Below the pieces are notes generated by a model. The model searched no databases, was not told the DNA's origin, and was given only the letters and a program-made list of their open reading frames with translations. Positions 46,446 to 55,187 of a stretch of 64,000 nt of DNA are shown here, one piece after another. This DNA comes from Qipengyuania marisflavi (GTDB taxonomy: Bacteria; Pseudomonadota; Alphaproteobacteria; Sphingomonadales; Sphingomonadaceae): contig NZ_VCAO01000009.1 in assembly GCF_005884405.1 (NCBI RefSeq), positions 1-64,000 of the forward strand. Reading direction: 5' to 3'. The translations under genes and the position numbers were made by a program. How positions within the stretch are numbered: position 1 is the first letter of the stretch; each line of letters opens with the position of its first letter.

Positions 46446-46918
46446 GGCTGGCAGCGGCCGCTGCCGCACTGACGCTGGCCGCGTGTTCTCCGCAGCCCGC
46501 CGCGCAGGCCACTCCGGCTTCCGAAAGCGCAGCGTCAGTGCATCCAGTATCCGGGCTGGCGGTCATTCCACTCACAGTCACCAGCGGCAGTGCGGTGCAC
46601 CGCTTCCGCGTCGAAGTGGCGGCGAGTAATGCTGAGCAAAGCAAGGGCATGATGTTTCGCACCGAAATGGGTCCGGACGAAGGGATGATCTTCCCCAGCG
46701 ACGTGCCCAGCGCGCGCAGTTTCTGGATGAAGAACACACCGCTGCCGCTCGACATCATTTTTATCGGCACCGACGGGCGCATTCTCAATGTGGAATATGG
46801 CGAGCCCTACAAGCTGGAACCGGTGTCTTCCGCAGGGATCACCGCCAATGTGCTGGAACTGAATGCCGGGCGGGCGGCGGCGCTGGGCATCGGGCCGGGC
46901 GATCTGGTCGAATGGTAA
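46409..46918 (+). CDS. DUF192 family lipoprotein
   Basis: A 169-residue protein with a lipoprotein signal (ALTLAAC, Cys about residue 26). The DUF192 domain follows: RVEVAASNAEQSKGMMFRT (part), GMIFPSDVPSARSFWMKNT (part), PLDIIFIG and a closing GRAAALGIGPGD. Function of the family is not established. The start codon lies inside recX (37 bp overlap), and the signal peptide needs this start. Confidence 0.88.
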   Translation: MGRRSTGFRRSLGLAAAAAALTLAACSPQPAAQATPASESAASVHPVSGLAVIPLTVTSGSAVHRFRVEVAASNAEQSKGMMFRTEMGPDEGMIFPSDVPSARSFWMKNTPLPLDIIFIGTDGRILNVEYGEPYKLEPVSSAGITANVLELNAGRAAALGIGPGDLVEW

Positions 46919-46970
46919 CCGTCGCAAGGGCGCTTGGCCCGCAGAAAGGAATCGGCTAACCGCCCGGGCC

Positions 46971-47369
46971 ATGAGCTTCTTCGGCAAGATCTTCACCTGG
47001 TGGAACGGTGCCACCATTGGCACCATGCTCGACACGGCACGGCACGGCGATCACGTCGGCACCGATGCGCAGGGCAATCGCTATTACATTTCGAACAAGA
47101 AAACCGGCGCTGGCCGTCAGCGGCGCTGGGTCATCTACGAAGGCGCCAATGACGCCAGCCGCGTGCCTGCCGAATGGCATGGCTGGCTGCATGGATCGTT
47201 CGACGATGTGCCCGAAAGCTTCCTGCCTCCGGCCAAGATATGGGAAACCGAATACACCCCCAACGCCACCGGCACGCAGGCGGCTTACCGTCCGCAGGGC
47301 GCGCTGGAGCAGGGCGGCCGCCGTGCGGGCGCTGGCGGTGATTACGAAGCATGGTCACCCGACGCGTGA
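46971..47369 (+). CDS. NADH:ubiquinone oxidoreductase subunit NDUFA12 homolog
   Basis: A 132-residue accessory subunit of complex I at the inner membrane. MSFFGKIFTWWNGATIGT, then GNRYYISNK, RRWVIYEG and PAEWHGWLH are hallmarks of the B17.2/NDUFA12 family found in alphaproteobacteria. The ATG at 46971 gives the family-typical N terminus. Its neighbour DUF2155 is a conserved pairing in this class. Confidence 0.92.
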   Translation: MSFFGKIFTWWNGATIGTMLDTARHGDHVGTDAQGNRYYISNKKTGAGRQRRWVIYEGANDASRVPAEWHGWLHGSFDDVPESFLPPAKIWETEYTPNATGTQAAYRPQGALEQGGRRAGAGGDYEAWSPDA

Positions 47370-47884
47370 CGATGCGCGGCGTGCCGGCCCTGCTGACCGC
47401 GCTGGCATTGCTGGCGGGCTGTAATGACGAGCAGCGCGAACCCGATGTGATGCGCACCGAAATTCCCGAGAGCGTGAAACAGGATGCCGCGCCGATAATT
47501 CCGGCGGAAGAGGCCGGGATCGGCACGCCTATGGAAGAGCGTGTCGCGACCATCGGCCTGCTGAACAAGCGCAACAATGTGAGCCAGGATCTGACGCTGA
47601 AGCCCGGCGAATCGGAGCGGGTCGGCGATGTGATCGTGCGGCTGCAAGCCTGCGAGCGCACTGCGCCGTGGGAAATGCCCAAGGAAACCGGCGCCTTCGT
47701 CCAAGTGCTCGTGGCGCAGCGCGGTGACGCAGAGAATTTCGCCAAGGTGTTTTCCGGGTGGTTGTTCAAAAACTCGCCCAGCCTCAATGTGGTGGAACAC
47801 CCGATCTACGACGTCTGGATCAAGGAATGCGCGATGACCTTTCCCGGCGAAGAAGATGCGCCCAAGGCTCCAGCCTCGGAATAG
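47351..47884 (+). CDS. DUF2155 domain protein, probable lipoprotein
   Basis: A 177-residue protein with a lipoprotein signal (LALLAGC). The DUF2155 body contains RLQACERTAPWEMPKETGAFV (part) and FSGWLFKNSPSLNVVEHPIYDVWIKEC (part). It overlaps the NDUFA12 gene by 19 bp if the first ATG is used; a second ATG at 47372 lies just after that stop. Its 3' end overlaps the convergent aat gene by 79 bp. Confidence 0.88.
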   Translation: MVTRRVTMRGVPALLTALALLAGCNDEQREPDVMRTEIPESVKQDAAPIIPAEEAGIGTPMEERVATIGLLNKRNNVSQDLTLKPGESERVGDVIVRLQACERTAPWEMPKETGAFVQVLVAQRGDAENFAKVFSGWLFKNSPSLNVVEHPIYDVWIKECAMTFPGEEDAPKAPASE

Positions 47885-48510
47885 AACCCGCTGAAAGCAT
47901 TCGGGAGCGTACATAGCGGCGAGCCTGACGCTGCCTGCAGCCGGTCCATATATTCTGCCTGCGGGATCGCCGCCGCCCCCATGCTGGCCAGATGATCGGT
48001 CATGAACTGGCAGTCGAGCAGGGCATAGCCCGCACGCCGCATTGCCGCGACCAGCCATGCCAGGGCAATCTTGCTGGCGTTGGTGCGGCGGCTGAACATG
48101 CTTTCCCCGCAAAACACGCGGGCGAACGCGACGCCGTACAGCCCGCCGACCAATTCGCCATCGTGCCAGCATTCGATCGAATGGGCGTGCCCGGAGCGGT
48201 GGAGCGCGCGGTAGCTGGTTTCGATCCGGCGGCTGATCCAGCTTTCGGCCAGTTCCTCGCGCGGCTGGGCACATTCGGCGATCACCGCGTCGAAGGCTTC
48301 GTCACACGATACGCGGAACCGATTCTGCCGCAGCTGTTTGCGCAAGGATTGCGAGACCCGGAAACCGTCAAGCGGGATGATCCCCCGTTCGCGCGGTTCG
48401 ACCCAATAGACATCGGGATCGTCGCGGTGATCAGCCATCGGGAATATACCGCTGCGATAGGCGCGCAGCAGCAGCTCTGCCGGGATGATCTCAGGTGCGG
48501 GGGCGTGCAT
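47806..48510 (-). CDS. aat: Leucyl/phenylalanyl-tRNA-protein transferase
   Basis: A 234-residue enzyme that adds Leu or Phe to N-terminal basic residues, marking proteins for the N-degron pathway. IIPAELLLRAYRSGIFPM (opening), WVEPRERGIIPLDGFRVS (part), ESWI, HSIECW, GGLYGVAFARVFCGESMFS (part) and DCQFMTDHLASMGA (part) match the family. The Met at 48510 gives the usual length. The last 26 codons are antisense to the DUF2155 gene. Confidence 0.92.
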   Translation of the reverse strand: MHAPAPEIIPAELLLRAYRSGIFPMADHRDDPDVYWVEPRERGIIPLDGFRVSQSLRKQLRQNRFRVSCDEAFDAVIAECAQPREELAESWISRRIETSYRALHRSGHAHSIECWHDGELVGGLYGVAFARVFCGESMFSRRTNASKIALAWLVAAMRRAGYALLDCQFMTDHLASMGAAAIPQAEYMDRLQAASGSPLCTLPNAFSGFYSEAGALGASSSPGKVIAHSLIQTS

Positions 48511-48600
48511 GACAGCATCAGCCTTAGCACCTTGCGGAGCGCGGCGATACGCGGCTTGCCATCGCCGCCGCAGCATACTAATGCGCTCCGCCTTGGCCAT

Positions 48601-48676
48601 AGGGGTGTAGCTCAGTTGGTAGAGCATCGGTCTCCAAAACCGAGGGCCCGCGGTTCGAGTCCGCGCGCCCCTGCCA
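48601..48676 (+). tRNA. tRNA-Trp (anticodon CCA)
   Basis: A 76-base cloverleaf: acceptor AGGGGTG pairing with CGCCCCT, D arm GCTC...GAGC, anticodon stem TCGGT/ACCGA around CTCCAAA (anticodon CCA), T arm CGCGG-TTCGAGT-CCGCG, and an encoded CCA end. Confidence 0.97.
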
Positions 48677-48713
48677 TTTCCATCCAACCGATGGTGATGG
48701 CGCCAGGATAACA

Positions 48714-48745
48714 AAAGGGCCTCGGCACGCGCCGGAGGCCCTTTT
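48714..48745 (+). terminator. Terminator after tRNA-Trp
   Basis: AAAGGGCCTC (48714-48723) pairs with GAGGCCCTTT (48735-48744), and the T-run continues to about 48745. It ends the tRNA transcript. Confidence 0.85.
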
Positions 48746-48857
48746 TGTTTGCCGAGTGGCGCGGCTGCGATGCCAAACTCCATCCTTCGGGCAATGCCCG
48801 GCACAGTGATGCGGTTCACGCTTGCGGGCAGGGGGCGCTGACTCTATCGCGCTTGGC

Positions 48858-49742
48858 ATGACAGAAAACAAAAACGAACACGATCTGACCGACCGCAAGT
48901 TTTATCCGGCGGACAAGGAAGCCGAATTCACCAAGCAGCAATCGCCGCAGACGCCGCAGACCATGCACCCGGCGTATAAGCTGGCGTTTCAGGACCGCGA
49001 GTTCCTGCTGCGCGAAGAATTGCGCCCGGTGCGTTTCCAGCTGGAATTGCTGAAGCCCGAGATGCTGCTTGACGAAGCCGGCGTCGGATCGACGCTTGTG
49101 ATGTATGGTTCTGCCCGCATCCCGCCGCCCGAAGCGGGCGAGGCTGCGCTGGAAGGCGCCAGGGATTTGCCCGAGCGTGAACGGCGCGTGGTAGAAAATC
49201 TGGTCAAGAAATCGAAATATTACACGGAGGCGTACAAGCTGGCCAAGATCGCCAGTGAGAAATCGATCATCGAAGATGGCAAGCGCCAGTTTGTGGTGTG
49301 TTCGGGCGGCGGTCCGTCGATCATGGAAGCGGCCAACAAAGGGGCCAGCGATGCCGGTGCGGAATCCATCGGGCTGAATATCATTCTGCCGCACGAACAA
49401 GCACCCAACAGCTATGTGACGCCGTATCTGTCGCTCAATTTCCATTACTTCGCGCTGCGCAAGATGCACTTCCTGCTGCGCGCCAAGGCAGTCGCGGTGT
49501 TCCCTGGCGGCTTCGGGACATTTGACGAGTTTTTCGAGCTGCTGACGCTGATCCAGACCGGCAAGATGAAAGCCATGCCGATCCTGTTGTTCGGCAAGGA
49601 GTTCTGGACCCGGATCGTGGATTTCGAAGCGCTGGCCGATGAGGGCACGATCAACCATGCCGATCTTGAGCTGTTCCGCTGGTGCGAAACCGCCGAAGAT
49701 GCGTGGAATCACATTGCTGCGTTCTACGACCTCGATAAATAA
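48858..49742 (+). CDS. LOG family (TIGR00730-type) protein
   Basis: A 294-residue Rossmann-type protein. The nucleotide-binding CSGGGPSIMEAANKGA and the catalytic-type PGGFGTFDEFFE motif define the lysine decarboxylase-like/LOG family, whose members hydrolyse nucleoside monophosphates such as cytokinin ribotides. The N-terminal 80 residues, rich in charged residues and Gln, are an extension relative to short LOG proteins. The bacterial role is unclear. Confidence 0.88.
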   Translation: MTENKNEHDLTDRKFYPADKEAEFTKQQSPQTPQTMHPAYKLAFQDREFLLREELRPVRFQLELLKPEMLLDEAGVGSTLVMYGSARIPPPEAGEAALEGARDLPERERRVVENLVKKSKYYTEAYKLAKIASEKSIIEDGKRQFVVCSGGGPSIMEAANKGASDAGAESIGLNIILPHEQAPNSYVTPYLSLNFHYFALRKMHFLLRAKAVAVFPGGFGTFDEFFELLTLIQTGKMKAMPILLFGKEFWTRIVDFEALADEGTINHADLELFRWCETAEDAWNHIAAFYDLDK

Positions 49743-49759
49743 CCGCCGCGCGGTTTAGG

Positions 49760-50557
49760 TCACAGGCTGCGTACTGCCTGATGGCCCAGCGGCCCATTGC
49801 CGCTGCCAAACCCGGGCGCGTTTTCGATGGCGGCAAAGGTAAAGCCGCGCGCCAGCCGCACTGCATTGGTCATGGGCTGGCCATGCGCCAGCAGCGTTGT
49901 GAGCGCAGCGGACAGCGTACAGCCGGTGCCATGTGTGTGCCGCGTGGCGATCCGCGCATGGCCGAAACTGGCGGCCTTTCCCGTGGGGGAGAACACGCGG
50001 TCCATGATCTCGTCGCCCTCGCTGTGCCCGCCCTTGGCCAGGACGATGGTGCCATGTCGAACCGCCAATTTCTGGGCGCCATCGACAATACCATCCAGCG
50101 AAGCGGTGTCCTGACCTGTCAGCGCGGCCAGCTCGGGCATATTGGGCGTCACCACTGTGGCAATGTCCATCAGCCGGTCAAAGCCTGCAATGGTCGCCTC
50201 ATCGGCCAGCACTGCGCCACTGGTGGCGACCATGACGGGATCGAACACGATAGCGCCTGCAAAACTGTCCAGCCGGTCGGCCACAGCGTGCGCAATTTCT
50301 GGCGAGCCCAGCATCCCGATCTTGATGGCATCCGCGCCGATGTCGGACAGGCAGGCGTCGATTTGCGCCAGCACCAGCTCGGCAGACAGCACCTCCACCG
50401 CCGTCACACCCTGCGTATTCTGCGCAGTGATCGCAGTGATCGCTGTCATGGCGTAGCCGCCCAGCATGGCGATGGTCTTGATATCGGCCTGAATACCGGC
50501 GCCGCCGGAACTGTCAGACCCGGCGATGGACAGGATGCGGGGAGGGGGGACGCTCAT
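49760..50557 (-). CDS. thiD: Hydroxymethylpyrimidine/phosphomethylpyrimidine kinase
   Basis: A 265-residue ribokinase-fold enzyme of thiamine synthesis. ILSIAGSDSSGGAGIQADIK (start), the central VFDPVMVATSG, VTPNMPELAALTG and the anion-hole HGTGCTLSAALTT are diagnostic. It overlaps the DUF1272 gene by 4 bp and is third in the minus-strand operon glmM-DUF1272-thiD. Confidence 0.94.
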   Translation of the reverse strand: MSVPPPRILSIAGSDSSGGAGIQADIKTIAMLGGYAMTAITAITAQNTQGVTAVEVLSAELVLAQIDACLSDIGADAIKIGMLGSPEIAHAVADRLDSFAGAIVFDPVMVATSGAVLADEATIAGFDRLMDIATVVTPNMPELAALTGQDTASLDGIVDGAQKLAVRHGTIVLAKGGHSEGDEIMDRVFSPTGKAASFGHARIATRHTHGTGCTLSAALTTLLAHGQPMTNAVRLARGFTFAAIENAPGFGSGNGPLGHQAVRSL

Positions 50558-50778
50558 GGTGTAAACTTCCGCTTTGTCGAAGGCGGGAATTTGGCGTGCA
50601 GCTTTGCCGCGCGGGTGGGCCGGTCCATCAGCTCACCGCCGCAATTGGGGCAGGTGTCGTCCAGTTCCTCGCTACAGGTCGCGCAAAATGTGCATTCAAA
50701 GCTACAGATAAACGCGCCGGACGCCTCGGCGGGGAGCTCGCTACCGCAACGCTCGCAATCGGGCCGCATGGCCAGCAT
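50554..50778 (-). CDS. DUF1272 zinc-ribbon-like protein
   Basis: A 74-residue protein with three Cys pairs: CERCG, CSFECTFCATC and CPNCGG, predicted to bind zinc. RPDCERCGSELP at the start and the C-terminal RKFTP fit DUF1272. Its ATG overlaps the glmM stop (TGATG). Function unknown. Confidence 0.85.
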   Translation of the reverse strand: MLAMRPDCERCGSELPAEASGAFICSFECTFCATCSEELDDTCPNCGGELMDRPTRAAKLHAKFPPSTKRKFTP

Positions 50779-52115
50779 CAGGCGGCATCCCTGACCGCAG
50801 CGCAGATCCGGTCAACCACCGCCTCGACCTGCGCGGCATCGTCGCCTTCGGCCATGACGCGGATGACCGGCTCTGTCCCGGAGGGGCGGATCACCAAACG
50901 GCCTTTGCCAGCCAGCTCGGCCTCGGCTTCAGCGATGACCTGCTTTACGGCGGCATTATCCAGTGGTCGCCCGCCCGCATAGCAGACATTCTTCAGCACT
51001 TGCGGGACCGGGTCGAACACATGGAGCAGCGCGCTGGCGGGCTTGCCCGAACGTACCAGACTGGCCAGCACGCGCAGTGCGGCAACGGTGCCATCACCAG
51101 TGGTGGCATGGTCGAGCAGGATCATATGCCCCGATTGTTCGCCCCCGACATTGAAGCCGCCTTCCTTCATCCGCTCCAGCACATGGCGGTCGCCCACCTT
51201 GGTCCGCTCCAGCGTCAGGCCGATGCTTTCCAGATACCGCTCCAGCCCGAGGTTGGACATTACCGTGGCAACCACGCCGCCGCCCGTCAGCACGCCCTTG
51301 TCGAGCATCCGCGAGGCGATCAGCGCCATGATCTGGTCGCCATCGACAGTGCGGCCTATTTCATCGACCACGATCAGGCGGTCGGCATCGCCGTCCAGCG
51401 CAATGCCGATATGCGCGCCTTCTTCGACCACCCGCGCCTTGATCGCGTCCAGCGAAGTGGAGCCGACATCGCGGTTGATATTGATACCATTGGGTTCGAC
51501 GCCCATCGCGATGACTTCCGCGCCCAATTCCCAGATTGCCGAGGGGGCAACCTGATAGGCAGCACCATTGGCGCAATCGACCACGACTTTCAGCCCGTCA
51601 AAGCGGATGTCGGTTGCCACCGATTGCTTGATCGCGTGGATATAGCGGCCGCGTGCATCATCGATCCGGCGCGCGCGGCCGATCCGCTCTGCCCCGACCA
51701 GCAGCGGCTCCTGCCCCAGCAGCAATTCGATGGCGGCTTCGGATTCGTCGGACAGCTTGAACCCATCCGGGCCGAACAGCTTGATGCCATTATCCTCGTA
51801 AGGATTGTGGCTGGCGGAAATCATCACGCCCAGATCGGCGCGCATTTCGCGGGTGAGCAGCGCGATGGCCGGGGTCGGCAGCGGGCCGGTCATCACCACA
51901 TCCATGCCCACGCTGGTAAAGCCGGCGACCAGCGCGCTTTCCATCATATAGCCCGACAGGCGGGTATCCTTGCCGATCACCACGCGGTGCCGGTGCCCCC
52001 CGCGCAGGAAGTGCGTGCCAGCGGCCTGACCCACCCGCATGACCGTGGCGGCGGTCATCACCCCCGTGTTGGTGCGCCCGCGGATGCCGTCGGTACCAAA
52101 GAATTTGCGAGCCAT
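50778..52115 (-). CDS. glmM: Phosphoglucosamine mutase
   Basis: A 445-residue enzyme converting glucosamine-6-phosphate to glucosamine-1-phosphate for peptidoglycan and lipopolysaccharide precursors. [11 protein letters not shown] near the start, the phosphoserine loop [15 protein letters not shown], metal loop [13 protein letters not shown], sugar-binding GGEQSGH and phosphate-binding [12 protein letters not shown] are all present. It is the first gene of the operon with DUF1272 and thiD. Confidence 0.96.
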   Translation of the reverse strand: MARKFFGTDGIRGRTNTGVMTAATVMRVGQAAGTHFLRGGHRHRVVIGKDTRLSGYMMESALVAGFTSVGMDVVMTGPLPTPAIALLTREMRADLGVMISASHNPYEDNGIKLFGPDGFKLSDESEAAIELLLGQEPLLVGAERIGRARRIDDARGRYIHAIKQSVATDIRFDGLKVVVDCANGAAYQVAPSAIWELGAEVIAMGVEPNGININRDVGSTSLDAIKARVVEEGAHIGIALDGDADRLIVVDEIGRTVDGDQIMALIASRMLDKGVLTGGGVVATVMSNLGLERYLESIGLTLERTKVGDRHVLERMKEGGFNVGGEQSGHMILLDHATTGDGTVAALRVLASLVRSGKPASALLHVFDPVPQVLKNVCYAGGRPLDNAAVKQVIAEAEAELAGKGRLVIRPSGTEPVIRVMAEGDDAAQVEAVVDRICAAVRDAA

Positions 52116-52283
52116 GATATGCGATTGCCTCCTTGCCCTGCCGCTTGTGCCGCCGAAACCGCCTTATGAAAAGGGCAACACACCCCTTTTCGCGTCGGTA
52201 TTTTTTACTAGGTGCAACCCATCGCCGTGCGCGGCGTTAGGGAAGCACACAGGTTTTTTCACACGCACCACAGGGGACCCCTT

Positions 52284-52892
52284 ATGGCTTTCAAGCTTAT
52301 CGACCTGCCTTACAATGACGACGCTCTGGAACCGGCCGTTTCGGCCAAGACGCTGTCGTTCCATCACGGCAAGCACCACCAGGCGTATATCGACAAAACC
52401 AACGCGGCGATCGACGGTACCGATCACGATGGCAAGAGCCTGGAAGACGTGATCAAGGCGGCCCGCGGCAGCGAGCAGGGCCTGTTCAACAATGCGGCGC
52501 AGAGCTGGAATCACGGGTTCTACTGGCATTCGATGTGCGGCGAAGAAACCAGCGCGTCGGATGAGCTGAAAAGCATGATCGACGACGCCTTTGGCTCGAT
52601 TGACGGGTTGAAGACGAAGCTGTCGGAAAAGGGCGCAGGGCATTTTGCCAGCGGCTGGGTCTGGCTGGCGGTCAAGGATGGCAAGCTGTCGATCGAAGAA
52701 ACGCATGACGGCGACACGCTGGCCGATCAGGGTGTGAACCCGCTGCTGGTGATCGATCTGTGGGAACATGCCTATTACCTCGACCATCAGAACGCCCGTC
52801 CGAAATATCTCGAAGCGGTCAATGGCAAGCTGAACTGGAGCTTCGCCAGCGAGAATCTGGCGCGTGGGACTTGCTGGGAATACCCCTGCTAA
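52284..52892 (+). CDS. sodB: Iron superoxide dismutase
   Basis: A 202-residue cytoplasmic enzyme that dismutates superoxide. Metal ligands and motifs are visible: FHHGKHHQAYIDK, NNAAQSWNHGFYW and DLWEHAYYLDHQN. The Gln in AAQSWNH is the second-sphere residue typical of iron rather than manganese enzymes. The start has CAGGGGA upstream; the frame extends to 52212 but without family residues. No EcfG-type promoter is visible upstream. Confidence 0.95.
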   Translation: MAFKLIDLPYNDDALEPAVSAKTLSFHHGKHHQAYIDKTNAAIDGTDHDGKSLEDVIKAARGSEQGLFNNAAQSWNHGFYWHSMCGEETSASDELKSMIDDAFGSIDGLKTKLSEKGAGHFASGWVWLAVKDGKLSIEETHDGDTLADQGVNPLLVIDLWEHAYYLDHQNARPKYLEAVNGKLNWSFASENLARGTCWEYPC

Positions 52893-52914
52893 GCCACGCC
52901 AAGGCAAATTTCGG

Positions 52915-52946
52915 GCCCGTCGCAACTCCAGTTGCGGCGGGCTTTT
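52915..52946 (+). terminator. Terminator after sodB
   Basis: GCCCG-T-CGCAAC pairs with GTTGCG-G-CGGGC around loop TCCA, followed by four T residues. Confidence 0.85.
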
Positions 52947-54132
52947 ACGTGGGAGAGGCCTCGTCGGTGCTGTCCGTGTCCAGCAATGTCCCTGCAAACA
53001 GCGGTTCGCCAAAGATGAAGCCCACCAGATTGGGCCGTCCGACATGATCAAACAGCGCGGTCAGCATCAGCAGGATGGGCACTGACAGCAGCGCGCCGAA
53101 CACACCCCAGACCCATGAGAAATAGGACAGGGCGATCAGGATCAGCACCGGGTTCATGGTGAAGCGCGCCCCCAGGATCGACGGGGTGACGACATTGGCC
53201 TCCACCGTGTGCAGTCCCAGATAGGCGGCGGCGGGGATCAGTCCGATAAACACCGTCTCGGTTGTCCCGATCCCGAACAGCGAGAGCAGGGCGACCATCA
53301 GGATTGGTCCGACATAGGGCAGGAAATTCAGCAGCGCGGCCAGCCCGCCCCACATGATCGGCGCATCGACGCCCAGCGCCCAGGCGCCCGTGGCCACGAT
53401 GATGCCAACGGCCACATTGATCATGCCGACGGTCAGAATATACGATGCGACCCGGTCCTGCACTTCCCGCAACACGCGCGCCGCCTTGAGGCTGGTGCCG
53501 AAGTTGGTCCGTCCGAACAGCAACCGCTGGCGCAGGCGCACCCGTGCTTCCACCATGAAGAATGTCATCAGCAGCGTCAGGATGGTCTCGATCACGAAGC
53601 TTGGCGTGGCAAAGGCCAGTTCTTCCAGCAGGCTGGGGCTGGCAAGCACGACTTGGCTGGTGCCCTCCCGGTCCATCAGCTCGGCGAGCTTTTCGTTGAT
53701 CTGGCCGATCCACGCGAATTCTTCGCGCAATTGCGCAAACCGCAGACCGACGCGGTCGACCATTTCGGGCATCCCGTCGATCAGCGCCACAGCCGGTTGC
53801 AGGATCAGCGCCATCGCGACAATCAGGATGGCGAAGAAAATGAGCAGCGACAGCAGCGAGGCCAGCGCGTTGGGCAGTCCCCAACCGTTGAGCTTGTCCG
53901 CCAGCGGCGACAGGATCACGGTCAGCACCAAGGCAGTGACCAGCGGCAGGAAAACGACCGAGCCGATGGACAGAACGAATGGCAATGCCAGAAAAAGCCC
54001 CAGCCCGATCAGCAGCACCAACGAGGAAATCAGCCGCAGTTCCTGCTCGGCAAAGGCCGCACGCCGACTATGCCGCGCGCGCGCGGGCGGCGGTGTTTCG
54101 CTGGGCGGGGCAGGGTTTTCGGACGCGGCCAT
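52945..54132 (-). CDS. AI-2E family transporter (PerM-like)
   Basis: A 395-residue membrane protein with about eight hydrophobic helices. The order is short basic N terminus, paired helices (residues 32-75), a helix at about 85-110, a soluble segment, then the C-terminal block with AALLNFLPYVGPILMV and a late ALSYFSWVWGVFGALLSVPILL (part). This matches the AI-2E/PerM exporter family, whose substrates are poorly defined. Its 3' end shares the sodB terminator region. Confidence 0.87.
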   Translation of the reverse strand: MAASENPAPPSETPPPARARHSRRAAFAEQELRLISSLVLLIGLGLFLALPFVLSIGSVVFLPLVTALVLTVILSPLADKLNGWGLPNALASLLSLLIFFAILIVAMALILQPAVALIDGMPEMVDRVGLRFAQLREEFAWIGQINEKLAELMDREGTSQVVLASPSLLEELAFATPSFVIETILTLLMTFFMVEARVRLRQRLLFGRTNFGTSLKAARVLREVQDRVASYILTVGMINVAVGIIVATGAWALGVDAPIMWGGLAALLNFLPYVGPILMVALLSLFGIGTTETVFIGLIPAAAYLGLHTVEANVVTPSILGARFTMNPVLILIALSYFSWVWGVFGALLSVPILLMLTALFDHVGRPNLVGFIFGEPLFAGTLLDTDSTDEASPT

Positions 54133-54201
54133 CGTTACCCTATCTGCCGTGCGCGGCGATGCTGCGCAAGCGGGCGGAGATCGCCTCCGAAGCGGTAGTG
54201 G

Positions 54202-54810
54202 TCAGCTGCGCGACGCGACGCCATTGCCCGCCGCGACCTCGTCAAGTTCTTCGAGGATCGCGCGGTGTGCGGTATCGTCGTCCAGCGAGCGCTGCGGAAT
54301 GTCGCCATCGCTCAGCATTGCGTTCAGTGCGGCGCGGGCACGACCGACGCGGCTTTTGATCGTGCCGACTGCGCAGCCGCAGATATTTGCCGCTTCTTCA
54401 TAAGAGAACCCGCCAGCGCCAACCAACAGCAAGGCCTCGCGCCGTTCAGCAGGCAGCGTCAGCAATGCGCGATGTAGATCGGACAGGTGGATCGGCTCTT
54501 CCTGGCCCGCAGGTGCGGTCAGGATACGCTCGGCCACGCCTTCGTCATATTCGCCGCGGAAACGATTGCGGCGCATATCGGTGAGATAGGCATTGCGCAG
54601 GATGACGAAGGTCCACGCGCGCATGCTGGTGCCGGGCTGGAAACGCTCTTGCGCAGCCCACGCCTTCAGCAAGGCTTCCTGCACCAGATCGTCAGCCATG
54701 TCGGCACGGCCGCACAGGCCGCGGGCAAAGGCACGCAGATGCGGCACTACGCCCGTCAGCTCACGCTTGAAATCGGCCTGCTCGGAGGCCGTACGCTCAG
54801 ATTCGCTCAT
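54202..54810 (-). CDS. ecfG: ECF sigma factor EcfG (general stress response)
   Basis: A 202-residue sigma factor of the ECF15/EcfG type. Region 2 runs LRAFARGLCGRADMADDLVQEALLKAW (part) with core contacts and -10 recognition, and region 4 is LPAERREALLLVGAGGFSYEEAANICGCAVGTIKSRVGRAR (part). It directs polymerase to GGAAC-N16/17-CGTT promoters. The ATG overlaps the nepR stop (TGATG). NepR holds it inactive until phosphorylated PhyR takes NepR away. Confidence 0.95.
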   Translation of the reverse strand: MSESERTASEQADFKRELTGVVPHLRAFARGLCGRADMADDLVQEALLKAWAAQERFQPGTSMRAWTFVILRNAYLTDMRRNRFRGEYDEGVAERILTAPAGQEEPIHLSDLHRALLTLPAERREALLLVGAGGFSYEEAANICGCAVGTIKSRVGRARAALNAMLSDGDIPQRSLDDDTAHRAILEELDEVAAGNGVASRS

Positions 54811-54992
54811 CAGGCCTTCGCATCCAATTGCGATAGCAAATCCTTGAAGGTGTCGGGAAGAGGTTCTTCCACAACCGAATCATACAGCTGGCGCAGGCCA
54901 TTGGCCCACTCCGGATTGTCTTTCTCAGATTTATCACCTGGACGAACTGCAGGCGAAGCCTGATCGTTGGTCTTGAACCTGTCTGGCATCAT
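54810..54992 (-). CDS. nepR: Anti-sigma factor NepR
   Basis: A 60-residue protein with the NepR core GLRQLYDSVVEEPLPDTF (part) followed by LLSQL. Two short helices bind EcfG, or alternatively phosphorylated PhyR. It is the first gene of nepR-ecfG, under the EcfG-type promoter 80-100 bp upstream, so the pair is autoregulated. Confidence 0.94.
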   Translation of the reverse strand: MMPDRFKTNDQASPAVRPGDKSEKDNPEWANGLRQLYDSVVEEPLPDTFKDLLSQLDAKA

Positions 54993-55078
54993 ATCGAGAC
55001 TGATACTTCCCTATTCGTAATGTCGCGTAAGTCGGCCCGGAAGCCGCCGCGCGCACGTGATCCCATTGGTGCAGGCGT

Positions 55079-55103
55079 AACGGCGCGGGTGCCCGATGGT
55101 TCC
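55079..55103 (-). promoter_or_regulatory. EcfG-type promoter of nepR-ecfG
   Basis: Minus strand: GGAAC (55103-55099, extended GGAACC), 16 bases, CGTT (55082-55079). An exact consensus match. The start near 55072 gives a leader of about 80 nt. Confidence 0.85.
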
Positions 55104-55187
55104 CGCAGTTTTGCAGGCTGTCCATCGGAACTATTCGCCGCTCCCGACATACTAAGCTCGGGTCGCGACCGGATTGTTGAGGAAGTT

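Noticed and set aside
51000..52169. 389-codon plus-strand frame opposite glmM
   Set aside because: glmM has all its catalytic motifs on the minus strand; this frame is His/Asp-rich antisense.
55127..55150. GGAAC before the CHASE kinase as an EcfG promoter
   Set aside because: No CGTT or near match at 16-18 bases downstream.
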